Positions 29,543 to 39,276 of a DNA stretch of 64,000 nucleotides are shown piece after piece; position 1 is the first letter of the stretch; each line of letters begins with the position of its first letter. The notes below the pieces were generated by a model, which did no database searches, was not told the DNA's origin, and saw nothing but the letters and a program-made list of their open reading frames with translations. Source of the stretch: Paenibacillus pini JCM 16418 (lineage in GTDB: Bacteria; Bacillota; Bacilli; Paenibacillales; Paenibacillaceae); assembly GCF_000576305.1 (NCBI RefSeq), contig NZ_BAVZ01000002.1, forward strand, positions 186,001 to 250,000, written 5' to 3'. A program made the position numbers and the translations under genes.

Positions 29543-29626
29543 ATGAGAATAGTCCATCCTGTTAGAGAAACCATTTTAATTTATGTGCTCTTCATCTTAT
29601 TAATTATTATTTTAAGTTTGTACTAA
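29543..29626 (+). CDS. Putative 27-aa hydrophobic small protein (YjcZ-like)
   Basis: MRIVHPVRETILIYVLFILL then IIILSLY: a short polar start and one membrane helix. VLFILLII resembles the tail of YjcZ-type small sporulation proteins, but lacks their glycine-rich start. AGGAAGGGAG lies upstream of the ATG and a terminator follows. It is followed by spoVA genes, which fits a sporulation role. Too short to be sure. Confidence 0.45.
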   Translation: MRIVHPVRETILIYVLFILLIIILSLY

Positions 29627-29666
29627 GTGCAGGTTTAACAAGTTTAATCCATTACATCGAACGAAA

Positions 29667-29705
29667 CGGCTGCCCTACTCATGTCTAACCTAGGGTGGCT
29701 GTTTT
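29667..29705 (+). terminator. Probable terminator with G-U pairs
   Basis: CGGCTGCCCTA (29667-29677) pairs with TAGGGTGGCTG (29691-29701) when G-U pairs are allowed, followed by four T. Confidence 0.6.
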
Positions 29706-29780
29706 GCTGTTTGATATACATAACAAGGGAGCTTTAGACAAATAATGAAGGTGGAATGAATGAAATAGGAGGTGCTTGTA

Positions 29781-30284
29781 TTGCCTGCAAATACGAAAAG
29801 CAGGGGAGTTCAGTCTAGGCTAGACTCTCTGACTCATGAGGAATATAAAAGTATAGCCCAAAAGCATGAACCGTCGCGTACCACATTCAAGAATTGCGTG
29901 TTAGCCTTTTTGGTCGGTGGCCTTATTTGTGAGATCGGACAACTGATCCAGGCTGCACTCATGAGCTGGTTTGATATGACTGAGAAACAAGCTGCCAGCC
30001 CGACAGTGGCGTTGCTTATTATCATTTCGATCATTCTGACGAGCATGGGTTTGTATGACAAAATTGCTCAGTATGCTGGTGCAGGCACTGCGGTACCCGT
30101 CACTGGTTTTGCTAACTCGATGTGCTCGGCAGCGCTTGAACATAAGGCAGAGGGATTCGTGCTTGGTGTAGGTGCTAATATGTTTAAGCTTGCGGGTTCA
30201 GTCATTGTCTTTGGCGTAGTTGCGGCGTTCTTTGTCGGTCTTATCTACGCTATCTTTGGACTGCAGGGAGTGCTTCATCCATGA
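29781..30284 (+). CDS. spoVAC: Stage V sporulation protein AC
   Basis: Membrane subunit of the channel that moves dipicolinic acid into the forespore and out at germination. The 167-aa protein has hydrophobic segments CVLAFLVGGLICEIGQLI, VALLIIISIILTSMGLYD and the repeat-like AGAGTAVPVTGFANSM typical of SpoVAC. TTG 29781 is chosen because AGGAGGTG ends six bases before it; the GTG at 29772 lies inside that site. Its end overlaps spoVAD. Confidence 0.95.
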   Translation: MPANTKSRGVQSRLDSLTHEEYKSIAQKHEPSRTTFKNCVLAFLVGGLICEIGQLIQAALMSWFDMTEKQAASPTVALLIIISIILTSMGLYDKIAQYAGAGTAVPVTGFANSMCSAALEHKAEGFVLGVGANMFKLAGSVIVFGVVAAFFVGLIYAIFGLQGVLHP

Positions 30285-31294
30285 AAAGGAAGGGTCAAAC
30301 TTGGGAATTTACGTCACGTCCTGTTATCCTTGGAAGTGCTGCTGTTGTGGGTCCTGACGAAGGAAAGGGTCCACTTTCACCGGATTTCGATTATATTTAC
30401 GACAACCTAGAAATCAATGAGAAGACATGGGAGAAGGCTGAGCGAAGGCTATTGGAACAAGCTTCACAGCTTGCAATTATTAAATCTGAACTCACGAAAG
30501 AACAACTCCAATTTTTTGTGGGTGGAGATTTAATGAACCAGATTATCAGCAGTACGTTTGCAGCACGTAAGCTTGGCGTTCCCTACCTTGGCGTCTTTGG
30601 TGCTTGTTCAACATCCATGGAAAGTCTCGCACTTGCTGCATTGCTGGTGGATACAGGTGCAGCTGATTATGTGATGGCAGGGACCGTCAGTCATAACTGC
30701 ACAGCAGAGAAGCAGTTCCGCTATCCGACGGAGTACGGATCGCAGAAACCACCTACCGCCCAATATACGGTTACGGGTGCCGGATGTGGCGTTTTGGGCC
30801 GGAGTGGTACAGGTCCGCGGGTCACGCGAGCTACCATTGGTAAAATCATGGATCTCGGCATTAAAGACCCATTCAATATGGGCGGAGCGATGGCTCCAGC
30901 AGCGGCTGATACGTTACGATCACATTTTCGTGACACAGGACTAACGCCTGGATATTACGATTTGATTGTGACTGGCGATCTGGCTTCTGTAGGGCTACCT
31001 ATCACCAAAGAGCTATTGCATAACGAGGGTTTGAATATGGAGGAAACGGTCTTTGATGACTGTGGTCTCCTGATCTATGACAGAGAGAAGCAGAAATATG
31101 TCAACGCAGGCGGGAGCGGCTGCGGCTGCTCTGCAGCTGTTACCTATAGTCATATAATGAAGCGAATGATCAAAGGCGAGCTGAAGAAAGTACTAGTTGT
31201 GGCTACAGGTGCGCTACTTTCACCTCTCTCTTATCAGCAGGGCGAGAGTATCCCATGTATTGCACATGCTGTAGCACTGGAAATGGAGGGATGA
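30281..31294 (+). CDS. spoVAD: Stage V sporulation protein AD
   Basis: A 337-aa thiolase-fold protein that binds dipicolinic acid at the outer side of the spore inner membrane. Characteristic segments are PVILGSAAVVGPDEGKGPL, LGVFGACSTSMESLALAA (position of the thiolase Cys) and GGSGCGCSAAVTYSH. The ATG overlaps the spoVAC stop by four bases. Confidence 0.96.
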   Translation: MKRKGQTWEFTSRPVILGSAAVVGPDEGKGPLSPDFDYIYDNLEINEKTWEKAERRLLEQASQLAIIKSELTKEQLQFFVGGDLMNQIISSTFAARKLGVPYLGVFGACSTSMESLALAALLVDTGAADYVMAGTVSHNCTAEKQFRYPTEYGSQKPPTAQYTVTGAGCGVLGRSGTGPRVTRATIGKIMDLGIKDPFNMGGAMAPAAADTLRSHFRDTGLTPGYYDLIVTGDLASVGLPITKELLHNEGLNMEETVFDDCGLLIYDREKQKYVNAGGSGCGCSAAVTYSHIMKRMIKGELKKVLVVATGALLSPLSYQQGESIPCIAHAVALEMEG

Positions 31295-31297
31295 AAG

Positions 31298-31648
31298 ATG
31301 CAGTTTTTGTGGGCTTTTATTATTGGAGGGTTAATTTGTGTAATCGGTCAATTGATGATGGATTTATTTAAGTTGACTCCAGCACACACGATGAGTTCTC
31401 TCGTTGTAGCGGGAGCTGTGGCGGATGGATTGGGCCTATATGATCCTCTTGTGAAATTTGCGGGTGCTGGAGCATCGGTACCTATTACAAGTTTCGGCAG
31501 TTCACTTGTTCATGGTGCTTTATCTGAACTGCAGCGAGATGGGTGGATTGGGGTCGTTACAGGGGTATTCGAGGTAACGAGCGCTGGTATTTCCGCGGCA
31601 ATCATATTCTCGTTTCTGGCAGCACTGGTGGTCCGTCCGCGGGGTTAA
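31298..31648 (+). CDS. spoVAE: Stage V sporulation protein AE (SpoVAEb)
   Basis: A 116-aa membrane protein, homologous to the SpoVAC core: FIIGGLICVIGQLMMD, ADGLGLYDPLVKFAGAGASVPITSFG. It follows spoVAD by 3 bp and completes an AC-AD-AE set. The genes spoVAA, AB, AEa and AF of Bacillus are absent here, as in many relatives that keep only the core channel. Confidence 0.93.
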   Translation: MQFLWAFIIGGLICVIGQLMMDLFKLTPAHTMSSLVVAGAVADGLGLYDPLVKFAGAGASVPITSFGSSLVHGALSELQRDGWIGVVTGVFEVTSAGISAAIIFSFLAALVVRPRG

Positions 31649-31679
31649 TCATAAGAAAACCAATATAAGTATCATGTAG

Positions 31680-31712
31680 ATGCCCCAGATGCATTAGCTT
31701 CTGGGGCATTTT
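31680..31712 (+). terminator. Rho-independent terminator of the spoVA operon
   Basis: ATGCCCCAGA (31680-31689) and TCTGGGGCAT (31700-31709) pair exactly, followed by TTTTA. Confidence 0.85.
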
Positions 31713-31825
31713 ACTGTACTTGTGTACGACGATTTTAGGCATAGTGCCCAATGTACTTTACATTTATACATCATGTACAATGTAAGATATATACATTCTT
31801 ATGAAATGTTGGGGAGGTTCTGATC

Positions 31826-32782
31826 ATGCCCGTAAATCAGTCATCTATTCAAATGATTTCAGCGGTTCGAAGTAACCTCGAATCTTGTATTTTTGGTAAA
31901 TCCTTTGAAATACAACTTCTTCTGACGGCATTGTTGGCCGAGGGTCATGTTCTGATTGAGGATGTTCCTGGAACAGGGAAGACACAGTTAATTAAAGCTT
32001 TGGCTAAATCAATGAGTGGTGATTATAGACGTATTCAATGTAATCCGGATATTTTACCAAGTGATATTACAGGGGTTTCTATTTTCCATCCTCGTGAAGA
32101 GGAATTTAAATTTCGACCGGGTCCAGTCATGACTAATATTTTACTAGCAGACGAAATAAATCGTGCAACAACGAAGACTCAATCTGCGCTATTAGAAGTG
32201 ATGGAGGAGCGTAATGTTACAGTCGATGGAGAGACATTTGAACTGCCTCGTCCGTTCATGCTTTGTGCGACTCAGAACCCGATTGATTTTGAAGGAACAT
32301 ATATGCTGCCCGAAGCCCAGCTTGACCGTTTTATGATGAAAATTAAACTCGGATACCCGGATGTGGCGACAGAGAAGAACTTGTTGCATCAGCATAAGCA
32401 AGGGCAACCCGTAGACCGCCTTAAACCGGTAACACATATGGACCAAGTTACGATGATTCAAGATGAAATTAAAGATGTACATTTCGATGACACCATCATG
32501 GACTATTTGCTAAGCATTGTACGCCGGACACGTGAGCATGTATCTGTTATGCTCGGCGCTAGTCCTCGTGCATCTTTGTCTCTAATGATGGCATGTAAGG
32601 CATACGCCTACATAAACCAGCGGGATTATGTTCTGCCAGACGATGTAAAGCTCCTAGCTCCTTATGTGTTGTCCCATCGGATTATTCTTCGTCCTGAATC
32701 ACGCCTTGATCATGTCAGTTCCGAAGTGGTGATTAAGGATATTTTGCAGCAGGTGAGTGTTCCTGTAGCTATGGAGCGGTGA
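31826..32782 (+). CDS. MoxR-family AAA+ ATPase
   Basis: Chaperone-like ATPase of 318 aa. Walker A is EDVPGTGKTQL (near residue 46), Walker B is LLADEINRATTKTQSALLEVMEE (near 108), and the sensor segment is CATQNPIDFEGTYMLPEAQLDRF. It heads an operon with a DUF58 and a transglutaminase-like protein, a conserved trio in many bacteria believed to act on protein complexes at the envelope; the exact role is unknown. ATG 31826 follows GGGGAGG. Confidence 0.93.
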   Translation: MPVNQSSIQMISAVRSNLESCIFGKSFEIQLLLTALLAEGHVLIEDVPGTGKTQLIKALAKSMSGDYRRIQCNPDILPSDITGVSIFHPREEEFKFRPGPVMTNILLADEINRATTKTQSALLEVMEERNVTVDGETFELPRPFMLCATQNPIDFEGTYMLPEAQLDRFMMKIKLGYPDVATEKNLLHQHKQGQPVDRLKPVTHMDQVTMIQDEIKDVHFDDTIMDYLLSIVRRTREHVSVMLGASPRASLSLMMACKAYAYINQRDYVLPDDVKLLAPYVLSHRIILRPESRLDHVSSEVVIKDILQQVSVPVAMER

Positions 32783-32785
32783 GTG

Positions 32786-34027
32786 ATGAGACAACTACTC
32801 GTAATTGTCAGGACGGGTATGCATACGCCACGGTTTTGGGTTGTTTTGATTGTATGGGGAATCAGTCTCTTGTACGTTTTGTTTCAGGGCGGTAAAACTT
32901 CCTTAATGCTATTTGCAATGATTAGCCTTCTAGTCGTATATTTGGTGGCTGGCGGCCTTAGTGGAATCGGACAGGCAAAGGGAAGCAGAGTGCTTTCTAC
33001 GGAAGAAGAGCATGGGGAACTGCTGTATGCCGGAGATCATGTCAAGGTGAAACTCCAATTTCATGTGCCGGGTTTTCTTCCACTACCTTACGTCATTATT
33101 CGAGAAGTATTGAAGCGGCATAATGGGGAAACTTGGTCATTTGAAGATAGTGTCATCCCAAATTTTCGTGGTAGCGGTGACTTGTTGTTCCAGACCCCTC
33201 CGCTTGAACGCGGAAGATATCAGTTTATGGAGACGGAATGTGTGAGCGAGGATATCTTTGGATTGATTGAGCATAAGGGTAATTTTAATGTCATCGGACA
33301 GTTCCGTGTGTTGCCACGAACCGTATGTATTACCAGTTGGCAAATGTACGATAGACACTCCCGTTTATCGGGTCCGCAAGCGACCCTCGCCGCATCTCGT
33401 AGAGAGACAACACAAATTAATGGTGTGCGTGACTATGTGTATGGTGATCGAATTTCGCGTATTCACTGGAATGCGACAGCGAGAACAGGTTCATGGAAAT
33501 CGAAAGAATTCGAATATGATTCGGTTCCCAAAACTTTACTGGTACTTGACACCACCGCATCAAACTATGCGTCGCCTCAACAATTCGAATTGGCTGTATC
33601 TACGGCAGCTTCCATGCTGGAGTATGCCAAACGTGAACGAATGTGCCTTGGACTTGTCGTTGTGGGTCACAACATCAAAGCATTTCAACCCAGTGATCTT
33701 GAGGCAGATCGGCAGCGAATGATGCATTACCTCGTTGACGTAGGAACAGATGGAACTGGAAAAGTTCTCACGAGACTTGAAAAGGGAAGTCGTCATATTC
33801 CACACTCGACCTTCTTTACATACATTAGCCCGCAGAGTGGGCAGCCGGTGGCTGACGTCTTTAGATGGGCAGAATCAAGAGGTATGAAACCTTCTCATAT
33901 CGTTTTAGGAGGAACGGGTAACCGCCATGAATCATGGGTGAAATTGTTGAGATCACGTGGATTATTTGGGGGCTGTTTATCGGATCTGAGTGAATTGCCT
34001 GCCCTGTTAGGGGGGTTCCGAACATGA
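32786..34027 (+). CDS. DUF58 domain protein
   Basis: A 413-aa membrane-anchored protein with two N-terminal hydrophobic segments (about residues 15-60) and the DUF58 signature GVRDYVYGDRISRIHWNATART near residue 215, within a von Willebrand A-like fold (LLVLDTTAS as a MIDAS-like strand). It follows the MoxR stop directly and overlaps the next gene by four bases. GTG 32783 is an alternative start three bases upstream. Confidence 0.9.
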   Translation: MRQLLVIVRTGMHTPRFWVVLIVWGISLLYVLFQGGKTSLMLFAMISLLVVYLVAGGLSGIGQAKGSRVLSTEEEHGELLYAGDHVKVKLQFHVPGFLPLPYVIIREVLKRHNGETWSFEDSVIPNFRGSGDLLFQTPPLERGRYQFMETECVSEDIFGLIEHKGNFNVIGQFRVLPRTVCITSWQMYDRHSRLSGPQATLAASRRETTQINGVRDYVYGDRISRIHWNATARTGSWKSKEFEYDSVPKTLLVLDTTASNYASPQQFELAVSTAASMLEYAKRERMCLGLVVVGHNIKAFQPSDLEADRQRMMHYLVDVGTDGTGKVLTRLEKGSRHIPHSTFFTYISPQSGQPVADVFRWAESRGMKPSHIVLGGTGNRHESWVKLLRSRGLFGGCLSDLSELPALLGGFRT

Positions 34028-36250
34028 AAAAGTGGTTTCATAGTCTATCCAATTCATTGTTTCGTTCTTTGTCATTACTATGGATTTGGATCATATTCCT
34101 ACAATGGATATCTTATATGGAGCCGATCTGGTATCAAGAAACGAACTCAATGGTTCTCATAAGTATAACGCTTATTGCGATTATGGAAATGATACTACCC
34201 TTTAAATATGGCTACCGAATTTTGATTGAAGCGTTAATGGTCCTATACATCATTCATAAGCAATTGGTGAATTATTGGATTTACATGCCTTCGGGTACGA
34301 CGTTTGAACGTATGGTTCAGTTCGCATCGAATATGACTCCTTATTTATGGTTTGTGATCGCAGCTTGGGCTTTGTTCGCTTTAACAGCTAAATGGATAAA
34401 TAATCAGCGCCGAATATTACTATTTATTGGCGCAAATTTGATTGCATTTGCTGTTTTAGATTCGTTTACCATGAGCGTTTTGTGGCCTGAGGTTGCTGGG
34501 TAGCATTTGCGGCAATGGGATGGCTAGTGAGCGATCATTTCCGGAAGTTTAAGGAACGTTACCCACAAGGGTGGAAGTACTTATGTAACTATCCATTTAA
34601 GGTCATCGTAAACATTACACTTATTTTCGTTATTGTGTTTGTGACGGGCGTAAGTATGCCAGAGGTTTCACCCATTATTACAGACCCGTATACGGCTTGG
34701 AAAAGCATGGGTAATGGTACAGCAGATGATGGCACCTCTAGTAAATCTGGTTCAACAGGCCTCGCTTCATCGGGTTATAGCCGCAGAGATAACAATCTGG
34801 GTGGTAAATTTAATTTTGATTACACAACCGTAATGACGATTAGTTCTTCAGAACGTAGTTATTGGCGGGGAGAAACCAGAAATAACTACTCCGGCACGGG
34901 GTGGACAACGCCTTCTTCAAGCGAAGAAGATTATATTAAGGTCAATCTGAAAGAAAAACTACAAATGAACGACAAATCAGAGGCAGCTACCAAGACGCTG
35001 AAACAAACGGTTACCATGAATAATACACGAACCTATCCTGTCTTGTTTGGGGCATATACCATGACTAACGTGGAAGAGATTAATGGAAAAGACGATACTT
35101 CAAGTTTACTGTGGAATAGCTCACAGGGTGAATTGCATTGGAAGCCAGCTTCTGAGGGAGCGCGTTATCCCAGGAGTTACGTGATTACATCTGAAGTACC
35201 TTATATTCCTGACAAAGAGCTAAAGACCAAGACATACAATGAGTTATATGGTAAAGACATAGATGAAGCTTACTTACAAATACCTGACACATTTCCAAGT
35301 CGTGTTGTGGATTTAGCGAAGCAGGTTACGGCATCCGTGGATACTCCTTATGAGAAAATTAGTCTGTTACAAAGTTATTTACTCTCTAATTATGCTTACA
35401 CGAATGAGCCTGATTTATCACAAAAAGTTAGCAAGGACTTTGTGGACAGTTTCTTATTTGAAGTGAAACAAGGGTATTGTGATTACTATTCTACGAGCAT
35501 GGTTATGATGGCGCGTTCTCTGAATATCCCAGCACGTTGGGTCAAAGGATACGCTCCGGGTCAGGACCGCGATGCCATAAACGACTGGCAGATTCGTCAG
35601 GTTCAAGGCAGATCAACGGTTCTGGCAAGTATACCGTGTCCAACGCGGATGCCCATTCTTGGGCAGAAATTTATTATGGACCTTACGGCTGGATACCTGT
35701 GGAAGCAACACCAGGATTTGATATGCCTAAATTGACAGAAGCAAGTACGAATAAGAAGCCTGAACTAGATATCGCGTCTTATGACGAAACGGTGACAGCG
35801 AATGAAGCCAGTAAGAAGGGGACAAAACAGACATTTTCAACGGGGCTGGTTCGTATTCTCCCCCCTGTTGTAGCTGGACTTATGCTGTTAGGAATTATAC
35901 TTCTGATCTTATGGCGCGTTCGTCTCTACATTCGTTTCATGATCATACGTCTACGGACTGGCAAGAAAATGTCTAGTGATGAGAAGGTAGTTATACTGAC
36001 TGAGCAGTGGTTGAAACAGCTGCATCGCAAAGGATTCAACCGGACCACGAATGAAACATTACGTGAATCGATTAGTCGCTGGGAGCAAAATGCACCACAA
36101 ATGATTCTTCCCTTAAGGCAACTTCTAGAACTATTTGAAAAAGCAAAGTACAGTCCACAGTCTATATCTGAAACAGAGTGGCGGCTTGTGCAGTCTCTAA
36201 CACGCACTCTTGTTGTGGAACTGAAGAAGAATGAGCAGAATATAGCTTAG
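34024..36250 (+). pseudogene. Transglutaminase-like membrane protein (TgpA type), two frameshifts
   Basis: A 742-aa protein after repair. The N-terminal part has several membrane segments; an extracellular transglutaminase core carries the catalytic Cys in VKQGYCDYYSTSMVMMARSL and the His/Asp part NADAHSWAEIYYGPYGWIPVEATPGFD; a final membrane segment (GLMLLGIILLILWRV) and a DUF4129-like tail follow. Frame breaks lie at 34497 (GCTGGGTAG, expected GCTTGGGTA) and 35618-35619 (ACGGTTCTGG, expected one more G). Each is one missing base. As assembled, the catalytic Cys and His would be on separate peptides. Last gene of the MoxR-DUF58 operon. Confidence 0.85.
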
Positions 36251-36256
36251 TCTGCG

Positions 36257-36294
36257 CGCCCCTGTGCATGAAGATGCCGGGGGCGGTTTTTTTT
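36257..36294 (+). terminator. Terminator of the MoxR operon
   Basis: A GC-rich stem (CGCCCC with GGGGCG, inner TGCAT/ATGC) is followed by eight T. Confidence 0.75.
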
Positions 36295-36322
36295 GTACTA
36301 AACAATGAGATTATGGTATAGT
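36293..36322 (+). promoter_or_regulatory. SigA-type promoter of the yqeG operon
   Basis: TTGTAC at 36293-36298 and TATAGT at 36317-36322, 18 nt apart, with an extended -10 TGG just upstream of TATAGT. It lies 28 bp before the yqeG start. Confidence 0.5.
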
Positions 36323-36350
36323 TTGTCGTATGAAACTGAGGTGACAAGAC

Positions 36351-36872
36351 TTGTTTGAAATGCTTATCCCTAAATTACAGGTAAATACCGTATTCGATAT
36401 TGATCTACAAGATCTTTATGCTAAAGGATATCGTGGGATTATTACGGATTTGGACAATACCCTTGTTGGAGCAAAAGCACCGATAGCTACACCAGAGCTA
36501 ATCGCGTGGTTTGAACAGGTGAAAGCCGCTGGTTTTCAACTGATCATTGTGTCTAACAACCGTATGGAGAGAGTATCGTCTTTTGCCACCCCGTTGAATC
36601 TTCGATTTGTGCACGAAGCACGCAAACCCTCCAACTCACCGTTCCGCAAAGCGATGGATCTGATGGGACTGAAACCTGAACAAACGATTATGGTTGGTGA
36701 TCAGATGCTGACCGATGTATTCGGTGGTAACCGGCTGAACCTTTTTACGGTGCTGGTGCTCCCCATCTCCATTCAGGATGAAGGCTGGACAACACGTATA
36801 AACCGGCGGGTGGAGAAAATCGCACTAACACGATTACGAAAAAAAGGATTATGGCAGGAGGAACATCAATAA
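36351..36872 (+). CDS. yqeG: YqeG, HAD phosphatase (subfamily IIIA)
   Basis: A 173-aa HAD-superfamily phosphatase. The catalytic DxD motif is IITDLDNTLVGAK (near residue 28), the second motif is IVSNN, and the acidic motif is MVGDQMLTDVFGGN. TTG 36351 follows GAGGTGA. It opens the conserved yqeG-yqeH-aroE-yhbY-nadD-yqeK-rsfS-yqeM block; the end overlaps yqeH. Substrate unproven. Confidence 0.92.
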   Translation: MFEMLIPKLQVNTVFDIDLQDLYAKGYRGIITDLDNTLVGAKAPIATPELIAWFEQVKAAGFQLIIVSNNRMERVSSFATPLNLRFVHEARKPSNSPFRKAMDLMGLKPEQTIMVGDQMLTDVFGGNRLNLFTVLVLPISIQDEGWTTRINRRVEKIALTRLRKKGLWQEEHQ

Positions 36873-37999
36873 TGAACGACCCAATTGGCGGGCAAGACGC
36901 CATGAGATGCAGCGGCTGCGGCATTGAGCTGCAAACGGAGCAGCAAGAGCTTCCGGGATATATTCCGCAAAAGGCTCTAGAGCGCGAACCGGTTATTTGC
37001 CAGCGCTGTTTTCGGATTAAAAACTATAACGAGGCATCTTCTGTAGCTGTGGACCAGGATGAATTTCTGAAACTACTGGGACAAATTGGCGGGAAAAATG
37101 CACTCGTTATTCATATTGTCGACTTATTTGATTTTGAAGGAAGCTTAATTTCTGGTCTCCAGCGCTTTGTTGGGAATAACCCGGTTATCTTAGCTGTAAA
37201 CAAGATTGACCTGCTTCCAAAAGTGACAAACTGGAATAAAGTTCTGAACTGGGTTCAGAAGCAATGTAAAGAGCATGGATTAAAGACGCAAGACATTGTA
37301 CTTTGCAGTGCCAAAAAAAATCAGGGCTTTGATCGTCTACTAGAGATGGTGTCTACTTATCGTGGTGATCGTGACGTCTATGTAGTGGGTGCGACCAATG
37401 TTGGTAAATCGACTCTGATTAATCGTCTGATTCGTGATTATAGTGATTTGGAGCAGGAATTGACCACTTCACGCTACCCAGGCACGACGCTAGATATGGT
37501 GAACATTCCACTGGATGACGGCAAATTTATTATAGATACGCCGGGTATTGTATACCCTTGGCGGTATAGTGAAATGGTAACCCGTGAAGATTTGGGTGCC
37601 GTAATGCCAGAGAACCCGCTTAAACCGATGGTTTATCAGCTGAATGAAGGACAAACCTTATTTTTCGGTGCCTTGGCAAGATTTGATTTTATTCAAGGGG
37701 AAAGACAATCCTTCACTTGTTTCACAAGTGGCCGTATCGAAATTCATCGTACTAAGCTTGAACGTGCGGATTCGCTTTATGCGGAACATGCGGGGGAACT
37801 ATTGTCACCACCAAATAAAGAGAACGTTGCTAAATTGCCGGAGTTTACGAGACATGAATTCAGTATCAAAAAGGGATCACATACAGATATTTTTATATCG
37901 GGACTTGGTTGGATCAAAGTAAACAGTGATCAAGGCGCTATTGTAGCTGTACATGCTCCACGCGGTATAAGAGTGCTGACTAGAACCTCTTTGATTTAA
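36851..37999 (+). CDS. yqeH: YqeH, circularly permuted GTPase for 30S ribosome assembly
   Basis: A 382-aa GTPase required for small-subunit biogenesis. An N-terminal zinc finger (MRCSGCGIEL with VICQRCFRIKNYNE) precedes a permuted G domain: the NKID motif (NKIDLLPK, near 117) comes before the P loop GATNVGKST (near 179) and DTPGI. The ATG lies within the end of yqeG. An alternative start is ATG 36872, nearer the zinc finger; the downstream part is unaffected. Confidence 0.94.
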   Translation: MAGGTSIMNDPIGGQDAMRCSGCGIELQTEQQELPGYIPQKALEREPVICQRCFRIKNYNEASSVAVDQDEFLKLLGQIGGKNALVIHIVDLFDFEGSLISGLQRFVGNNPVILAVNKIDLLPKVTNWNKVLNWVQKQCKEHGLKTQDIVLCSAKKNQGFDRLLEMVSTYRGDRDVYVVGATNVGKSTLINRLIRDYSDLEQELTTSRYPGTTLDMVNIPLDDGKFIIDTPGIVYPWRYSEMVTREDLGAVMPENPLKPMVYQLNEGQTLFFGALARFDFIQGERQSFTCFTSGRIEIHRTKLERADSLYAEHAGELLSPPNKENVAKLPEFTRHEFSIKKGSHTDIFISGLGWIKVNSDQGAIVAVHAPRGIRVLTRTSLI

Positions 38000-38051
38000 C
38001 AATATACGTTTCTACTGGATCTAGGATCATCCCTGGGAGGGGAAGTATATC

Positions 38052-38921
38052 ATGAATGAATCGAATTTGGAGATGCTTAAGAATACAGGGGCGATTCTAC
38101 TGGGTGTGATTGGTGATCCAATTATCCATTCTAAGTCTCCTGTGATGCATCAAGCCGCATTGCAGCATATGGGTATTCAAGGCTCTTATGTACCTTTACA
38201 TGTGATTCCTCAGGCATTAGGAGACACCATCCAAGCCATTCGTACGCTGGGGTTCCGTGGTTTAAATGTCACGTTACCGCATAAAGTAGAGGTTATGAAA
38301 TATCTTGACCACCTGGATGAGACAGCCTCGAGAATTGGCGCGGTAAACACGATTGTCAATGATGATGGTGTCCTGACAGGTTATAATACGGATGGAATCG
38401 GATATGTACGTTCCCTGAAAGATGAAGCCGTAGCTGATTTAAAAGGGAAGACGATTCTTGTTATCGGTGCTGGTGGTGCTTCAAGAGGTATCGTTTACGC
38501 GCTTGCAAAGGAAAAGCCTGAGCGTATATATATTGCCAATCGAACGGTTGCCAAGGCTGCTCAGATCGCAGAGGAATGGCAAGATCTTGCCGATATTCAA
38601 GGGATCGGCATGGAGGACATCAACGACTATATCCAGGGCGTTGATGTTTTGATTAATACAACCTCAATAGGTATGCACCCTCGTATCGATGAGATGTCAA
38701 TTGAGACAGCGTGTATCCCAGCTGGGATTGTAGTTAGTGATTTGATTTATAATCCGCTCAAGACAAGGCTGCTTCTAGAGAGTGAATTAAAGGGCTGTAC
38801 GATTCACGGTGGTTTGGGCATGTTCATAAATCAAGGAGCAATTGCTCTGGAATACTGGACGGGTGCACAAGCTCCAGTCGATGTGATGCGTCGTGCTGTA
38901 TTAAAGAGCATGGCCCTTTAG
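38052..38921 (+). CDS. aroE: Shikimate dehydrogenase
   Basis: NADPH-dependent reduction of 3-dehydroshikimate in aromatic amino acid synthesis. The 289-aa protein has the substrate site SKSPVMHQAAL, catalytic Lys in NVTLPHK, YNTDGIG, the cofactor loop IGAGGASRGIVYAL and NRT. ATG 38052 follows GGGAGGGG. Its place between yqeH and yhbY matches Bacillus. Confidence 0.96.
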   Translation: MNESNLEMLKNTGAILLGVIGDPIIHSKSPVMHQAALQHMGIQGSYVPLHVIPQALGDTIQAIRTLGFRGLNVTLPHKVEVMKYLDHLDETASRIGAVNTIVNDDGVLTGYNTDGIGYVRSLKDEAVADLKGKTILVIGAGGASRGIVYALAKEKPERIYIANRTVAKAAQIAEEWQDLADIQGIGMEDINDYIQGVDVLINTTSIGMHPRIDEMSIETACIPAGIVVSDLIYNPLKTRLLLESELKGCTIHGGLGMFINQGAIALEYWTGAQAPVDVMRRAVLKSMAL

Positions 38922-38968
38922 TTTAGATAAAATATAATCATTTATATGTTAAGGAGTTTTGAAATTAC

Positions 38969-39259
38969 ATGTTAACCGGAAAGCAAAAACGCCATCTTCG
39001 TTCACTTGCACATCACTTGGATCCTATTTTCCAAGTGGGTAAGGGTGGAACGAATGATCATTTGATTCGCCACATTGTTGAGGCTATTGAGAAGAGAGAA
39101 TTGATGAAAGTCAGTGTTTTGAACAACTGTCTTGAAGACCGCAATGAAATTGGTGCTGAAATTGCAGAAAAAGCTGATGCTGAACTTGTTCAGGTTATTG
39201 GCAGCACCATTATCTTGTACAAAGAATCTAAAGATAACAAACAGATTGAACTGCCATAA
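38969..39259 (+). CDS. yhbY: YhbY-family RNA-binding protein (YqeI)
   Basis: A 96-aa CRM-domain protein that associates with pre-50S ribosomes. MLTGKQKRHLRSLAHHLDPIFQVGKGG contains the GxxG-like loop of the fold. ATG 38969 follows AAGGAG. Same operon as aroE and nadD. Confidence 0.94.
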   Translation: MLTGKQKRHLRSLAHHLDPIFQVGKGGTNDHLIRHIVEAIEKRELMKVSVLNNCLEDRNEIGAEIAEKADAELVQVIGSTIILYKESKDNKQIELP

Positions 39260-39276
39260 ACAGGAGGGGACACAGC

